From Plasmopara viticola (taxonomy: Eukaryota; Oomycota; Peronosporomycetes; Peronosporales; Peronosporaceae): a stretch of 64,000 nucleotides of DNA. The translations under genes and the position numbers were made by a program. Location of the stretch: assembly GCA_001695595.3 (NCBI GenBank), contig MBPM02000007.1, forward strand, positions 1,674,001 through 1,738,000. The letters are read 5' to 3'. Shown one piece after another: positions 21,121 to 33,200 of this stretch; the first letter of the stretch is position 1, and each line of letters starts with the position of its first letter. The notes under the pieces were generated by a model. The model saw only the letters and a program-made list of their open reading frames with translations, had not been told where the DNA came from and ran no database searches.

Positions 21121-22251
21121 ACCCCACCGATTTCGTTACCCCCCACACCATATTTTCATAGCACCCCTTAATTAAGAAATACAGGGCTACATCCCCCTTT
21201 GATTTAAATTATGAACAATTAATTGGCTGCAGCAATCTGTAAGATTATAACATTAAGCCTTTCAATATTCAGTGTTGTCGTTTACATTCGCGAAGAACAC
21301 ATGGGTTTCGGGAATCGAAAGAGCTAATTTAGCTCTTAAATTTTGTCGCCTCCGGTGACTTGCCTGTGTGCAGCACTCGACACAGCTCTGCGATAATGCG
21401 AACGCTCCGTGCATCGATCGTGCTATTGTAACTGGTTGGTACTGGATAGCGAGCTAAGTAGGACAGCAGAAGGCGAGGTAGTATTGTTTCCACTGCCTGA
21501 CAAATTCTGCAGTAAACATTCCCAGGCGTCGCATAGTCGTCGTTCGATCCAAAGCAAACAAACAAAAGCTCTTCACCAACTGCCCAAAAAAAACGGTCGC
21601 TTGGTTTCATCGGGTTTTAGAAAGCGTACAGATAGCATGCCATCCTGTAACTGCATCTTTTCACGTAGCTAATCAAAGTTGCCTTTGTAGTACTGCAGCG
21701 ATGCCCACTACTCTCCTGTTGCTACGTTCGTTCTTAAATCAGTACAAGATATTGCCGTTTCCACCAAACTCTCAAAACATTGATATTTTCGCAAACTGGA
21801 CTCATATATATATACGTATACGACATTTGCCTGCTTGTAAAGCCAGTCACTGCATATCAACTCTCTGTTCAAACGTAAACACGACGAGCGTCCAATTGAT
21901 CTGTGCGAGTTGTTGCTCGAATGTCTCAACATTTACTCTATACCTCTTCTTAACATACTTTATAAAGTCTCTTGATCTGGTACACGAACTGGCTTGTTGA
22001 TAGAAACTCCTCGCCTAGCCGAAACTCTCTACGAAACCTTCTTACTGCCCAACTGCTAATGGGTTCGTTGTGTGTCCTCTGCAATTTGCAGCACAGTCAC
22101 TAATTCGTCCGCTCTGCGTTGTACTCGCCAACCTTGACCTTGGTTTTAGCCCTTCTTCGCCTTTAACGACTCTCCGCTACTTTTGATTCTCAACAGCCAA
22201 TCAAATACCGAGGAGATGGCATGAAAAGTAGAGTTCGGGTGGGGGGGGGTA
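21121..22251. other. Desert, no gene recognised
   Basis: Several frames of 60-100 codons exist on both strands with no motif. A run of nine or more G residues occurs near 22243-22252. Nothing else stands out. Confidence 0.35.
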
Positions 22252-25130
22252 ATGGTGGGTAAACGTCTTCATGGGTGGTGGTAGCTACGCTACTACCAAT
22301 ATGACTTAAATACGAGGAAGACTTTTAAAACGAAGAGTCTGGTGGGGCACGTCATGCCCGTCAAAGATGAGAGAGATATCACGGAGGCATGCCTGACAAA
22401 CGTTGCCAATGCTTTTGTCATCACTCCTGCACTAGACCAAGATTCGGTAGACTACGAACGCCAAAGTGGCACAGAAAACAATCGCAATGTATTTAATCAC
22501 TCGACACTGCACAACGGTGCGAATTGACCAATTTATTCATTTAATTCACGACTTTGAGATGAAAGGTGGGGCCAGTATGGAGAAGTATCTAAAGTCTTTC
22601 GAAAAGCCGTTTGAAATATTCCAGACAAGGGCTGAGCCTATATATGACTGGTGGTATTTCTCAGCATTCTATCGTCAGGGCATAGATAAAATTTTATTGA
22701 TGTAAATGATGCGATAAAAGTCAAGAAGGTGCTGCTCAGATTATTGAAGCTGCACAATAAGGAGTCTACGGAGAAAACACTTCGAGAAAAGGTAAGTCTA
22801 TAAAGTTCATCGGTAAATGAGGCAGCGCTCGGAAAATTATACAACGGTGGTATCGAAAGCAAGTGTTATTGGATCAGAGCTACCTTACTGGAAAAGCGAT
22901 GGCGCGGACTTTACAGTGAGCGAAGGAAGATCAGCGGGTTGGTAATGCTACATTCCACATGTCCCCGCACAAGAACAACTAGTTTGAATACAAGGGGCTT
23001 GACACCCGCATTAAAGTACCGATTGTAGACATCGTCAAAGGCGCCGGCACAATGAGAAGTGACCTGTATGGACATTGGTACGGCTGAAGATTTTTTGTAT
23101 TTGCCTGAAACGGACAGAAGTTTTTGGTTGATTGGCAAGCTTTCAGAACGCGATATGCGTGTAAAGCCCTCGCATTTGTCATGCATCATATTGGACCTTT
23201 TGACCCAGGTATGAGGATCGGGGAAACGTATATGCTCGACTGTGAACAGGACGAAGCTTGTTATGTAGTGTAATACAATGATGGCACATAGTGGGAGCTT
23301 CGGCATATTCGAATGTGATATAAAAGCAAGTACGCGCTGCTCAATACACAGCGCTTACCAAAGGATCTCAGTGATCAAGCAGAGCACATGTTGAGGGGCA
23401 AGCAGACAGTCACAGCACTTTTTAAACATTCGACGATACAAACAACACGTGTGCTGGAGCGCCCGCAACTTGATGTGGCCAATGAAGACTTCCTGAATAG
23501 GCGGCGGCAAGTATATTTTACTGAAGCTTTGCTGTGTTTTTCCTGATCAAGAGTAAAAGTGGACTGACTTGTAATCTCGATGAGCTATAGATAAATTACT
23601 GGGTTGTCGTCTGAGGTCGTTCTGATTTTCAACAAATGCCTAGAATATGTGAATAAGGTGATGGTTGACATACGTCGACGAAGCGATTCCGTCCACCAGC
23701 GACCTCTTTTATCTCATCCTAAGCAGAAAGGCCGATCATAGCGAAAGCTGGCAATTTGCTACACTTAAAGAGCGTTTTTACTGAAATGTGGGAGGAAGCA
23801 GTAAATACAGCTCTTTATTTGTAAATTCGCTGGACTAGTATAGCCTATCCCATCATCACGCCACAACAATTGGCTTACAAGATGAAGCCTCTAATTGCTC
23901 ATGTGCGCGTGTATGGGCTGCAGGTTTACGCCCATGTCGATCACTTTAGGAGAAAGCTGAGATATAAAGCTTTTAAATATATGTTTGTTAGCTACGCGAA
24001 GAATATCAAGGGCTATTGCGTGTGAATGTCAAAGTCAAAGTGATCGACTCTGTGAAGTTGGATGAGAGTGAAGTGGGTGGCATTGACGTTTCGCAAGGGC
24101 CAAAGCCGGATGCGATCGCACAAGTAATAAAGATTACAGTGATGAAGTGAAGATTCATCATCGAGTAATTAAAAGTCAGTTCTAATAGAATTCAACAAAA
24201 GTCGTCAAAGCTCCCGACGCAGACGTCGAATTAAGCGATGTGGAGCGTATGCCAAGCATTGATGTATAGCAGCTGACCCATTTCGAGCGCTCATTTGAAA
24301 ACAAGCTAAAGCTTGCAAAGTACCTTTCACTAATTCAACCACAACGAGTATGTCGCATGAAGCTTTGGCCCGACGTGAGGCGAACAAGAGGAAGACGCGA
24401 GCTGGTGAAGAGTTAGCAGAAGAAAGTGACAACTTACCGACTTCAAAGCGTGCTAGGTATTATTGAAGTCGAACATATTGTAGAAAATACGCGGTACGAA
24501 CCAAGGAAGACAGGGACTTGCCTACTACTTGCGTACGCTGTAAGAGGTAAGGGTGTAAAATATGCTGACAAATGCAATGGCAAGCGACAGTGCATTTTGA
24601 GGCGCAAGGCTCTTTGTTACCTTAGACACTGAAGTTTCGAGTGAAGACCAGTCACACAATTAAATTACGATGGGTCTTTGTCAAGAAGTGAAATTGAAAC
24701 GGCGTTCTCGTGCACGATAGTTTAGAGCGGAAGTACTAAACCGATTCCTTCCGAACAAATTCTACGACTGCCAACGCAATTTCAGTTTAATTAGCTCTCG
24801 TCGTCTGTGCTGGATGAGATAATCAAGTGGACAAGCCGAGCGTTCTTACGGCTTTTTTTGCAGTGCTCTAAAATACCATCTTTATCAAATAAGCCCCGCT
24901 TGGTATCTTCAGCGCTCAGGAATACATGTGTCAGCTGATAAAGCAGTTTAAGGTTGAAATCATTGTCGGATCCGACTCCTTAAAATGCAGACAAAAATGA
25001 TTAAAGGCGATTCAAATCTCTAATGGGGAATACAGCCACTGACAGTCGAAGTGCCGTGGATGAGCAACTCCTCGTGTAAGTGTTTATGTCCATGGACGAG
25101 CTAACTCGGCTCAAATTCTGATGGTTCCAA
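22252..25130 (+). mobile_element. Decayed Ty1/copia retrotransposon (remnant 2)
   Basis: A Gag start ATGGTGGGTAAACGT aligned with the 59236 element is followed by LVGHVMPVKDERDITEA (about 22335-22390). A protease-proximal piece with SHM-like FHMSPHKN lies at about 22950-23060. An integrase piece with EEAVNTALYL and a YGLQVYAHV stretch lies at 23780-24010, and a reverse transcriptase scrap containing MCQLIKQFK near 24920-24955. Many stops. It lies between the two intact effector genes. Confidence 0.85.
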
Positions 25131-25440
25131 GTGTTACCGAGCAAAGCAGCAGCCGCTGCTTTGGCTGCAGTAAGGATTGGCATCTAGTGCATGCATATGC
25201 GAGATGGGTCCGTCGGAGTGACCCTTTGTCTTTCTCAAGGGTTTTGAAAGCCCCACATAGCATCAAATGCTGATTTTGCTGTGGTAAGTACTGGCACATA
25301 GTTCATGCGTTTGTGGACCGGGTCCGATATGGCGACCCATTGTCTTTCCCAATGGTTTCGGATGCTAGCCGGCAGAAGCCACGTCCTCGGAGCCAGGAAA
25401 TCGATGGTTACCAGTTGACACGGGGTGCCCGACTGGAATA
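25131..25440 (+). repeat. Copia RNase H-like scrap with an internal ~113-bp tandem duplication
   Basis: The segment with GAGCAAAGCAGCAGCCGCTG follows the reverse transcriptase remnant, as RNase H does in copia elements. A similar segment follows the copia remnant at 48450-48520. Within it, 25155-25245 is repeated with changes at 25267-25357 (TTTG..CTGYRGTAAG, then GGCAYATAGT/GGCATCTAGT, then CCTTTGTCTTTC/CATTGTCTTTCC). Confidence 0.6.
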
Positions 25441-25559
25441 AATACATGGTCATTATTGTTGAGTATTATAGCACCTGGGTGCTCGACAGCCTACTTTAAT
25501 TCTTCATGCACAGCTTTCATTTTTTTTGTTGGGGTAGGGCCTGCATCTCCTTATAGCAC

Positions 25560-26074
25560 TTCGGATACTATGAGTGTCGAAATGGAAAAATGCAGTGGCA
25601 GGCGCAATTAATTTGCGAATGTCATGACCACGCAATGTATAGCGTATGAAGTCAAGCGTCAAGGTCCGAAATATCTAAGCCATTCCGCATTACATGATTA
25701 CTTTATGTGATATCAGACCTTAGAAGTACCAGTGTTTAGCACCAGAAATCTCACGATTGGAATCGTTGTGCCACAATATTAGATCTAGAGCTAGCATATA
25801 CGATCAAACTGCGAAAAATGACCGGTACGAAAGCGCACAGACTTGAATTGCAATAGCGAAAGACTGGATTTTAATCATAAAGAGGCTTTTGAAAGCCACC
25901 TTACATTGCGAATGCGTATCAGCGCACTTAAGGACGACTTTTTTGAAGAAAATACAGACATCATAGACATCTCATGTCGCTTTGTCTCCAAGCAAGACAA
26001 GCCGTGGGAGCCGTAATTTGGGCTTTCTTAGACAAAAGTTATAGTCTAGCCTTCGAATTGCGTGTCGGAATGGC
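25560..26074 (-). repeat. Copy D of the duplicated effector 3' flank
   Basis: Directly downstream of the second intact effector. Matches copies A (7490-8040) and C (18780-19247) in order and orientation. Confidence 0.75.
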
Positions 26075-27190
26075 TCACAAAGTCGATGTTCTCTCGATAA
26101 AAAATGCAAAGTTTTTCGTGTTTTCATCTTTTGCATTCTTTGCCGCTTCTAGCACTGTTTGTCCTCTCGGCCACAATCCTTTCGTAAGCGTCACCATCAA
26201 CGACTCTCGATCGCCTGGATACATGTCACGAAACCGCCACCAGTAGTCCACCCAAAAACTTGAAGCTGGTCCATTCGCCTCCAAATTGAGAAAGAGATAA
26301 TCTTGTTCCTTATCAAACTTTAGCATAAAAACGACTTTATACGGAGCTACTTTTTCGTTCAGCCAAACCAACTTTAACCACGCCATATATTCCATGCTCC
26401 TGCGTTTCTTAGCATTGCCCGGCGAAGTCAGCATCTTAAGAAAAATGGCCTTCTCGAGCCATTCGTGGAATACTATAAATTCATAAAAATAGGGGTTGAG
26501 TGCGTACTGCGGTCCAATTAGTACGCTCAGGTAGTGAGAAAGCATTCCGAATTGCTCGCTTTCAAAAAAGTTGTCCATCTTCACGTCAATCCTCAGTAAC
26601 CTTAAAAGAGTGACGGGCTTGTACCCAAAATCGAGTCTGTGGTCAATCATCATCTGTATAAGTGCATTGGCGAATACTTTCGAATTGGGCAATGTGGCTG
26701 CTTCCAACAACTTTTTAGCCAACGTGTCGTAGCCACATTGAGTCGCCATGGCCCTAATGATAGCTTCATGGTTCTTTTGTGGATTCTTCGATCCATGTGA
26801 TGCGCAAACAAAGTAAGCCCACTTTACCCAAGTCTTATCGGCCAAGAGGTCACTCGACACGTGACTAAGTTCATGGTCGCTGAGAATTTGACTTGGAGAC
26901 GCCCTGTCTACTATTAAGCCCGACACTTCCGTGACAGCATTCTTTTCAACGAGTTCCGATGTGTATTTGTCGCTCAACAAAACCGTTTTTGCAAAATGCG
27001 CAAACGTTAGGTATCCCCTCTCTTCGTCGTCAACACCTACCAGTTTCTCATCTCGGATGGACGTTGGTACAGGGAAACCGTCGCGGTCAGATGCATACGA
27101 ATGCACTACACGTAGTCTCGTCGAATCAGCGGGGGCTTCTGAAGCAAGTGCACCAGCCAGTAGTGCCAGCTTTAAGTAGCAAAATCGCAT
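26075..27190 (-). CDS. Secreted WY-domain effector (RxLR-like, EER present), paralogue 2
   Basis: A 371-residue intronless protein starting at ATG 27188-27190. Signal peptide (LALLAGALA core), a TRLRVVHS segment in place of RxLR, then DDEERGY. The WVKWAYF helix, the FESEQFGMLSHYL WY-like unit and the C-terminal unit (LVWLNEKVAPYKVVFMLKF then FWVDYWWRF) follow the same order as in the paralogue at 19248-20375. The two are full-length paralogues with substitutions throughout, most conserved in the helical cores and most variable in the loops. It is probably secreted from hyphae or haustoria and delivered into host cells, by analogy with the WY effector family. No introns or frame breaks. Confidence 0.88.
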   Translation of the reverse strand: MRFCYLKLALLAGALASEAPADSTRLRVVHSYASDRDGFPVPTSIRDEKLVGVDDEERGYLTFAHFAKTVLLSDKYTSELVEKNAVTEVSGLIVDRASPSQILSDHELSHVSSDLLADKTWVKWAYFVCASHGSKNPQKNHEAIIRAMATQCGYDTLAKKLLEAATLPNSKVFANALIQMMIDHRLDFGYKPVTLLRLLRIDVKMDNFFESEQFGMLSHYLSVLIGPQYALNPYFYEFIVFHEWLEKAIFLKMLTSPGNAKKRRSMEYMAWLKLVWLNEKVAPYKVVFMLKFDKEQDYLFLNLEANGPASSFWVDYWWRFRDMYPGDRESLMVTLTKGLWPRGQTVLEAAKNAKDENTKNFAFFIERTSTL

Positions 27191-27517
27191 GGGCCAGGGA
27201 TTTGGACTTCAGGGTTGTTGTCGAGGTAGGTAGGCCACTCCATTTTAGGTGTGCCACACGTTTGACGCTGCCGCCATCACCTTTTTCCCTTCTTCTAGTG
27301 AGACTGTTGCTACATTCGAGCGCTGGCACTGCGTTCATTCAGCTTGGCACACGAGCATTGGCCTGCGAAGAGCAAGGGGAGCTGAACCGCTTGCTTTGCG
27401 ATTAAACTTAAGAAATTAGGTCGGCGTGTCTTATATGAAGATGTTTGCGCAAAAGTGTTGTCTTTTTTAGGCAAGGCACACGGCGGTGTATAAAAATGGC
27501 ATTGTATCATACCGACT
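27191..27517. other. Short intergenic stretch between effector and ubinuclein
   Basis: The first part keeps a short match to the other effector 5' flanks (GGTAGGCCACTCCATTTTA). No gene is seen. Confidence 0.4.
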
Positions 27518-29217
27518 TTACTGTTCCACTTCTTCAAAGTCATCTTCTAGGAAAGGTGGGGCCTCATCCATCATTCGCGACTTGAAAGGTTTAATCGAGC
27601 GTTTAGCAGGGACACTTCCTGCACCACTTGGCTCACTAACCTTCTTTTTGGATGTTGCAGTGAAACTTTTGACTGGAGCCTTTGGCTGAGTAGGTTTTTT
27701 GGATGCTTTACTCTTTGCCACTTTGTTCAAAGCGCGTAATGTCTGCAAATCGGTCGCGCCGGGTGTGAATAAAGCAAGGATCTGCGCACATACTCACAGT
27801 CATATAAGCCAGCCGTGCCAAACCTTATGGCAATAAGAAATTTGAAACCATACTCGATTAAACATCCGATTCCGTTCTTGGCGCTGATTCAGTGGCTTGT
27901 AATCAATCTCTTTCATGTGTTTCTTGTCTTCCGTCTTAAGCATTTGTCTATCAACCGAAGAAATTCTTTACAAAAACTTCACATTAGGAATCCAATGGAA
28001 CCTTCGTACCTGTAGTCATTTTCTTTCGCAACCCACTCATCTTGATACTCGAAGATTGTATGCAATTTGGTCCCCAATTCAGTGTCTTTGGCAATGTCTG
28101 CAAATCCAATAGTACCTCGTAATTCTCGCAATATCAATTCATGTATCACTCAGTCATACCTGACTTAATCACATCAATAGACTCAACTCGCAATCGCGTC
28201 TCGTATGAATTGACCAATTGCGATAACGTTTCAAAAGCAACATCCAGTTTCTCCTTCTCACTTCGTGCAACATCGCGCGCTTCCAAGCGCAACATGTTTG
28301 ACTACATACAACAAGCACCTCAATTCTGTCAGCATTCCACGTTAGCTACTGCTTTATCTCGTCTAACCCATACCTTTAAATATTGTTTCGTATATGGCAA
28401 GAACGTCATCAACGTCGCAAAGTATCCCGTCACACGCCATTTGTTCGGATGGGCTTCCACCACCAATTTATCAACCGCACGTAGCGGTTCATCAAGAGAC
28501 CTTGGAAAGACCTTTGGGATCGACGTCACATCAGCTACTGCGCAATTGCGAAATGAACATACTTGTTGCTTCCAATCCTACTACCAAACACTGACTTTAC
28601 GTACACTCTTGAACTGCTGTCCTTAACACCTCTAGCTTTTTAACAATTTCGGCATCTGGTTGCCAGTCGCTGGCGGTATCTGGGAGCTCCGTGAGAAACG
28701 ATCTCAACGCGCCATCCACCGCTCGTTTCTTGCCTCGTCCATCCACAACTTCGTCCTCTTCCTTCTCTAGCATCTCAATCTCATCGCCAGCGTTCACAAA
28801 AAAGCCCGAATGTTTCGTCTTCACTCGCGTCTGTCCTCGCACCTCCTCAATATTCTGCTGGAGCTCCTCGTCGTCAATGAACGAATCTTCCGAATCGTAC
28901 AAATCATCGTCGTCGCGTCGATGGTAACCGCCTCCATCCCCTTTGTCACTATCATTGAGTACAGCACCACTTCCGTATCGTTTTTCCAAGTGTTCGATAA
29001 TATTAAAGCGCTGTGGACGTGATACTGGCACTGGTTTTCCAGTTGGTTGTGGAGTGGTATTTGCTGGGTGTGCCACACTTGCGGACGTCAAAGATGCTGC
29101 TTGACGTGCACTCTCAATCACAAGCTGCTTGAAATTGATCTCAGCTGGATGGTCACTGTCCAGAGAGATGTGAAAGGTCTGCCGCGGCTTTGGCGCTGCC
29201 ACTTCGGTAGACGCCAT
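27518..29217 (-). CDS. Ubinuclein/HPC2-type HIRA-complex subunit (six exons)
   Basis: Model, plus-strand exons in transcript order: 29217-28605, 28537-28374, 28301-28160, 28097-28010, 27947-27854, 27742-27518. They sum to 1326 bp (441 residues). All introns are GT-AG and 62-111 bp. The start is ATG 29215-29217 (MASTEV). Residues about 106-146 form the Hpc2-related domain (LYDSEDSFIDDEEL ... HSGFFVNAGDE), which binds HIRA in animals and fungi. The following exons carry the ubinuclein middle-domain pattern (VDKLVVEAHPNKW, then FLPYTKQYL). The tail is basic and ends EEVEQ. Ubinucleins work with HIRA to deposit histone H3.3 independently of replication. The intron 3 acceptor is ambiguous: a 35-bp alternative adds nine codons in frame. 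Confidence 0.85.
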
Positions 29218-29394
29218 GGGACTAAACAAAGCGATTGACGTAACATGCTTTTAAAGAGGTTAATGTTCGTGGTAAGTTTAAAGATGGGTTTTAGAGCCTT
29301 AAACTTTTTCCTTTCGTGATCAAATCACTAAAACGTAATATGATTCTTGAATAAACAAGAGTATACTAGTAAGCAGTAAGTCACGACTTTCTGA

Positions 29395-30105
29395 TTATCC
29401 GGTATAATGAAATTGATTACGTCGAAATTGATGCGAATGAACGGGGAAGTGGGCGAGCAATGCAGCGCGAAGGTTAAATGTAGGGCGAGAGAGCGACAAT
29501 TGTCGATTTGTATATCGAGACGAGCAAAAGCCGATAGCCACGCAAAGATAAGCTGTTTCAAGAATAATCCACGGTGTTAAAAAGAGACTTGCGATCTCAC
29601 GACGCTTGAAGAATTTAAGTTCTTTTATAGAAAAAGACAAGGCGCTGTCCCCGCAAGGTATGCCTTCTATTTGCAAGCAATCGATAACCATGGCAACCGA
29701 TATCTCCGCAATGGTATCAAATACAAGAATTTGACCCAAAAGGACCATGTAGGTCAGACGAAAGGCAACGTGCGTATTGGTCATGAAGCCTAAAAAGAAG
29801 ACGCCAAAATTTATAGCTGGACGAGGGAGCGCAAATGAGTACGTTGAGTTGCTGGATGAAAGGTTTGTGATGTTTGTAACTAGTACGACTTGGAGAGCGA
29901 TACCAACAAGCGAAAGAGAACGTATGAGTCGTGTGTGACTTTTGATAAGAGCAATCTCAGGAGTGTCAACCGTTTTTCGACCCTCAGTGACAAACTGTTG
30001 TCGGACACGCATGTTGATCATTGCAAAAACCAATACAAATACCACCGGACTGGCACCAAATACCAAAGCGAGTAATTCGAGATTCTGCATGTACCAATCT
30101 CGCAT
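29395..30105 (-). CDS. Multi-spanning membrane protein of unknown function
   Basis: About 236 residues from ATG 30103-30105 (MRDWYMQNLELL). I count about five hydrophobic helices: LALVFGASPVVFVLVFAMI near the start, then segments around LVGIALQVVLVT, INFGVFFLGFM, YMVLLGQILVF and FLTPWIILETAYLCVAIGF. The C-terminus is Arg/His-rich. I do not recognise the family. A separate frame upstream (from ATG 30220) encodes another hydrophobic stretch that is out of frame; it may be an unused frame or the result of a frameshift. The gene is divergent from the large membrane protein at 30256, about 150 bp away. Confidence 0.6.
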   Translation of the reverse strand: MRDWYMQNLELLALVFGASPVVFVLVFAMINMRVRQQFVTEGRKTVDTPEIALIKSHTRLIRSLSLVGIALQVVLVTNITNLSSSNSTYSFALPRPAINFGVFFLGFMTNTHVAFRLTYMVLLGQILVFDTIAEISVAMVIDCLQIEGIPCGDSALSFSIKELKFFKRREIASLFLTPWIILETAYLCVAIGFCSSRYTNRQLSLSRPTFNLRAALLAHFPVHSHQFRRNQFHYTG

Positions 30106-30255
30106 GATGGACACGGAAGCTTGTCAAAATGTACGAAACGAGCAATGCAATATTATTGGCGAGGAGCTGCAAAACCCAAAAATAATGCTTTAATAGACAC
30201 TGAAACCACTTCAACGACATGACGCCTACTTAATAGCGGACAATTTTTATTCTCC
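30106..30255. promoter_or_regulatory. Probable shared promoter of two divergent membrane-protein genes
   Basis: The two start codons face away from each other with about 150 bp between them, so both promoters must lie here or overlap the genes. I see no exact oomycete Inr+FPR match. Confidence 0.4.
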
Positions 30256-33200
30256 ATGGCTCATAGCTTAGTTGCACCTCCTACATTTACCTGTAATAGA
30301 CAATGGAGCAGCGCGGTGCTTATTGTATTTGAACTGTTGAGTACAACTGTATTTTTTGTACTGTACGCATTAGCATCCGTACATCGAACAACATTTTTGT
30401 TAAATTGTCTAGTGGCAACCGCAAGCGTTCTCGCTGGAATGTTGGTACGTCCATTTCTTAAGTGGTACAAGTACGACACTAATTGATGCGGATCAGGGAG
30501 TATGGAGATCCACACCAGCTGCAGTTGCCAGCTTCATGGTCTCCATTGGGTCGAGTTTTGGCTTTGCGGTGCTCGGAGGACTCTGTCTCTTGTCCTCGTC
30601 CACTGTAGATCTTGAAGTTGCTACACTTCTCGACAACTTCCGGGCGCAACATGTTGTGGAAAATCGAGAAAAGGTGAGCTTGATAATTTTAAGGTACCTT
30701 TTTAACACATTTGAACAATTTCTGATTATTGTACAGCTTCTAAACAATGCTAAACTTTCGTTAGAGATCGCATCAGCTGTTCTTCTTGCTAATGCTATCG
30801 CTCATCTATCGTTCAGCTGGGCTTTACAGCAATTGGTAGGTGAACGACGTGCTGCGATCGCATTTCTACAGGTATATTGCTTAACGGATTTTCGATTCAA
30901 TTTGGTTTTGCTAACCATAATGTTGCAGATTTTCAGTGTCATAATGTTTCCAGTCTCTCTGTTCCTCATTCTCGGAGGCAATTATGTCGTTGAAATGGGA
31001 TCTTTGACCTCTGCACCGTATGCAGGACTTGCGATGTTCACAATCGGGGTCTTGCTGCTTTTGGTTGCTCTTCTTGCATTTATTGGTGGAAACTTTGAAT
31101 ACCGTCGTCTATTGTCCCTTTGCTACTTGATCTCCGCACTTTTTGGAACCTGTATGGTCGTACTAGCCATTGTGTGTTTCATCAAACGCTCGTTTGTTGA
31201 GGATCAACTTCTTACAAATTGGGAAAGTGTACGCTTACTTTTGCCACCGACGTCACAAATTGTGTACGACCGGGATCGGTTTGCGGCAGTCATGCGTACA
31301 AACTTGAACTGTGTTGCCTACGTGGGGTTGCTGTCGGGAGTTTTCGTTTTATCCGAAGCAGCTATGAGTATTAAACTCATGCGTCACGTTTCGAGATGGA
31401 AACAACAAGTCGCTCGAGCAAAACACAGTATGAAAGATCTTCAACAGACTGCGATAACCCTCGATCCAGTTAATAGTCCGACTAGTGTTTCTCGTTCCGA
31501 GGCTTCACTTTCTGTGTTCCAACAGGTGGTACTCTGCGTTGTGAAAGCTATTTAGATGATAAGATGACTAACGTTTATTATTCACAGTGGATAAAGCATT
31601 TTGAAAACTCGACGAGGCGGCAACGCATTGCCATGCGGATAGCGATCGCGTTAACATTACTGGGTGTCCTGCTTCTATTTGCAATCATGTGTGCCAATGT
31701 CATACTGGTTGCCAAGTGTAGCAGCACTGGCAGTCAAATCGCATCAGCTACATTTCCTCTACTCAATTCGAGCCTGAATGTCCCAACTAATTTAATTCAA
31801 TTGGATAACGCGTTTTCTCATGGAGAAGTCATTCTTCTGCCTACAAATGCAACGTTTGGTAACGTTGATCTTGCCTTTTACTCAGCTACTGTGCGTACCA
31901 ATATTATTGTCGAAATTGTGTAAGGTTTTCAAAAACCAATCTAGAATTTTTGGCGTAGGGAAAATCTGTGGAAGCGTCAGATATGTATGAAAAAGTCACA
32001 TCGAATGAGACGGTTCGCATTAATGTGCGTCCGTTAAATGCAACTCGGTTTCTGTGGCTCGACGGTTCATGTCAGGTGTGTGACAAACTATTGTAATTGA
32101 GATTTTTGCTTATAATACGATAATTTTCAGCGATCTACGATGAGAATTGATGTTCCACAAAACATAAGTCAGCGTTTTGTGATCAATAGCAGTTCTTCAG
32201 TAGTCATGAACGCGCCAGAGACGATGAGGTTTCAAGGATTAAGTGTTTATACGGTAAAGTCTAGTGTCTTGTGCTCGAATTTAAAGATTGAAGGGGGGGA
32301 AGTACGCGTTGAGTCGACTTCTGGTGATCTCACTGTCGACCGTGTGACTATCGATGCGAGCAACTCGTCATCCTTTAAAGCACCGGTTCGAATATCGTCA
32401 GCACTAGGACTTGTTACCGTATCAAAAGTCGTTCTTTCTCAATGTGATTTGCAAGTGATCACTGGAGCAAGCAGCTTGGTATTGTCCAATATCCACAGGT
32501 AAAACGAGTATTTGCTGGTCTCGTGCGATGACGAATATTGGATTTTGGAGGTAGCATTCTCATTTTATCGTGCGAATTGCTATAGCTCTGTAAACACTGG
32601 AAGAAGCCATATTGAAGCCACGAGTTCATCTGCATCCATTTCGGTGGACGATATACACGCAAATTGGATCACGCTGAAAAACGGTATTGGCGACGTGTAT
32701 GGTACCGATATCTTGATCGAGGTACGGTATGAGATATTGCAGCTCGCATGACGGGTACAATATGATATTAACGCTATATCTAGGAGAATTCAGCCTTTAT
32801 GGGCAGACTGGAAGTCACGACGGCATCGGGAGATATTAAACTTGACAACATTGTTGTCAGTGGTTCTATTCGCATTGAATCTGCGTCGGGGAAGATTACG
32901 GTGCAATTAAATGTAAAGTTATGGTAGCTTGGTAAACTTTAGGACTATTCTTATGACAATTTTTATTTGCTGTTCTATAGAGTCAGACATTTAGTGGAAT
33001 GTACCATATGAGGTCAGAGTATGGAACCATGAGTATTCGACAAACGCAATTTTCGAGTGACATTATTGTAGAAGCTGCGGTAGGTCTTAAGAACAATATG
33101 TGGCAGTCAAAGTAGGCGAATGCTGAGTCATTTGTTGATTTCTTTACAGGACTCAGGCAGTACACTTGACAAGCGTGGAAGTATAAATTGCGATGCCGAG

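Noticed and set aside
28125..28159. 35-bp intron in ubinuclein
   Set aside because: Shorter than every other intron here; the acceptor giving 62 bp is preferred, although both keep the frame.
29218..29229. Upstream start for ubinuclein
   Set aside because: The codon at 29229 is TTG; ATG 29215-29217 begins MASTEV.
30106..30220. Extension of the 29395-30105 membrane gene to ATG 30220
   Set aside because: The upstream hydrophobic frame is out of phase, a stop lies between, and no plausible intron fits.
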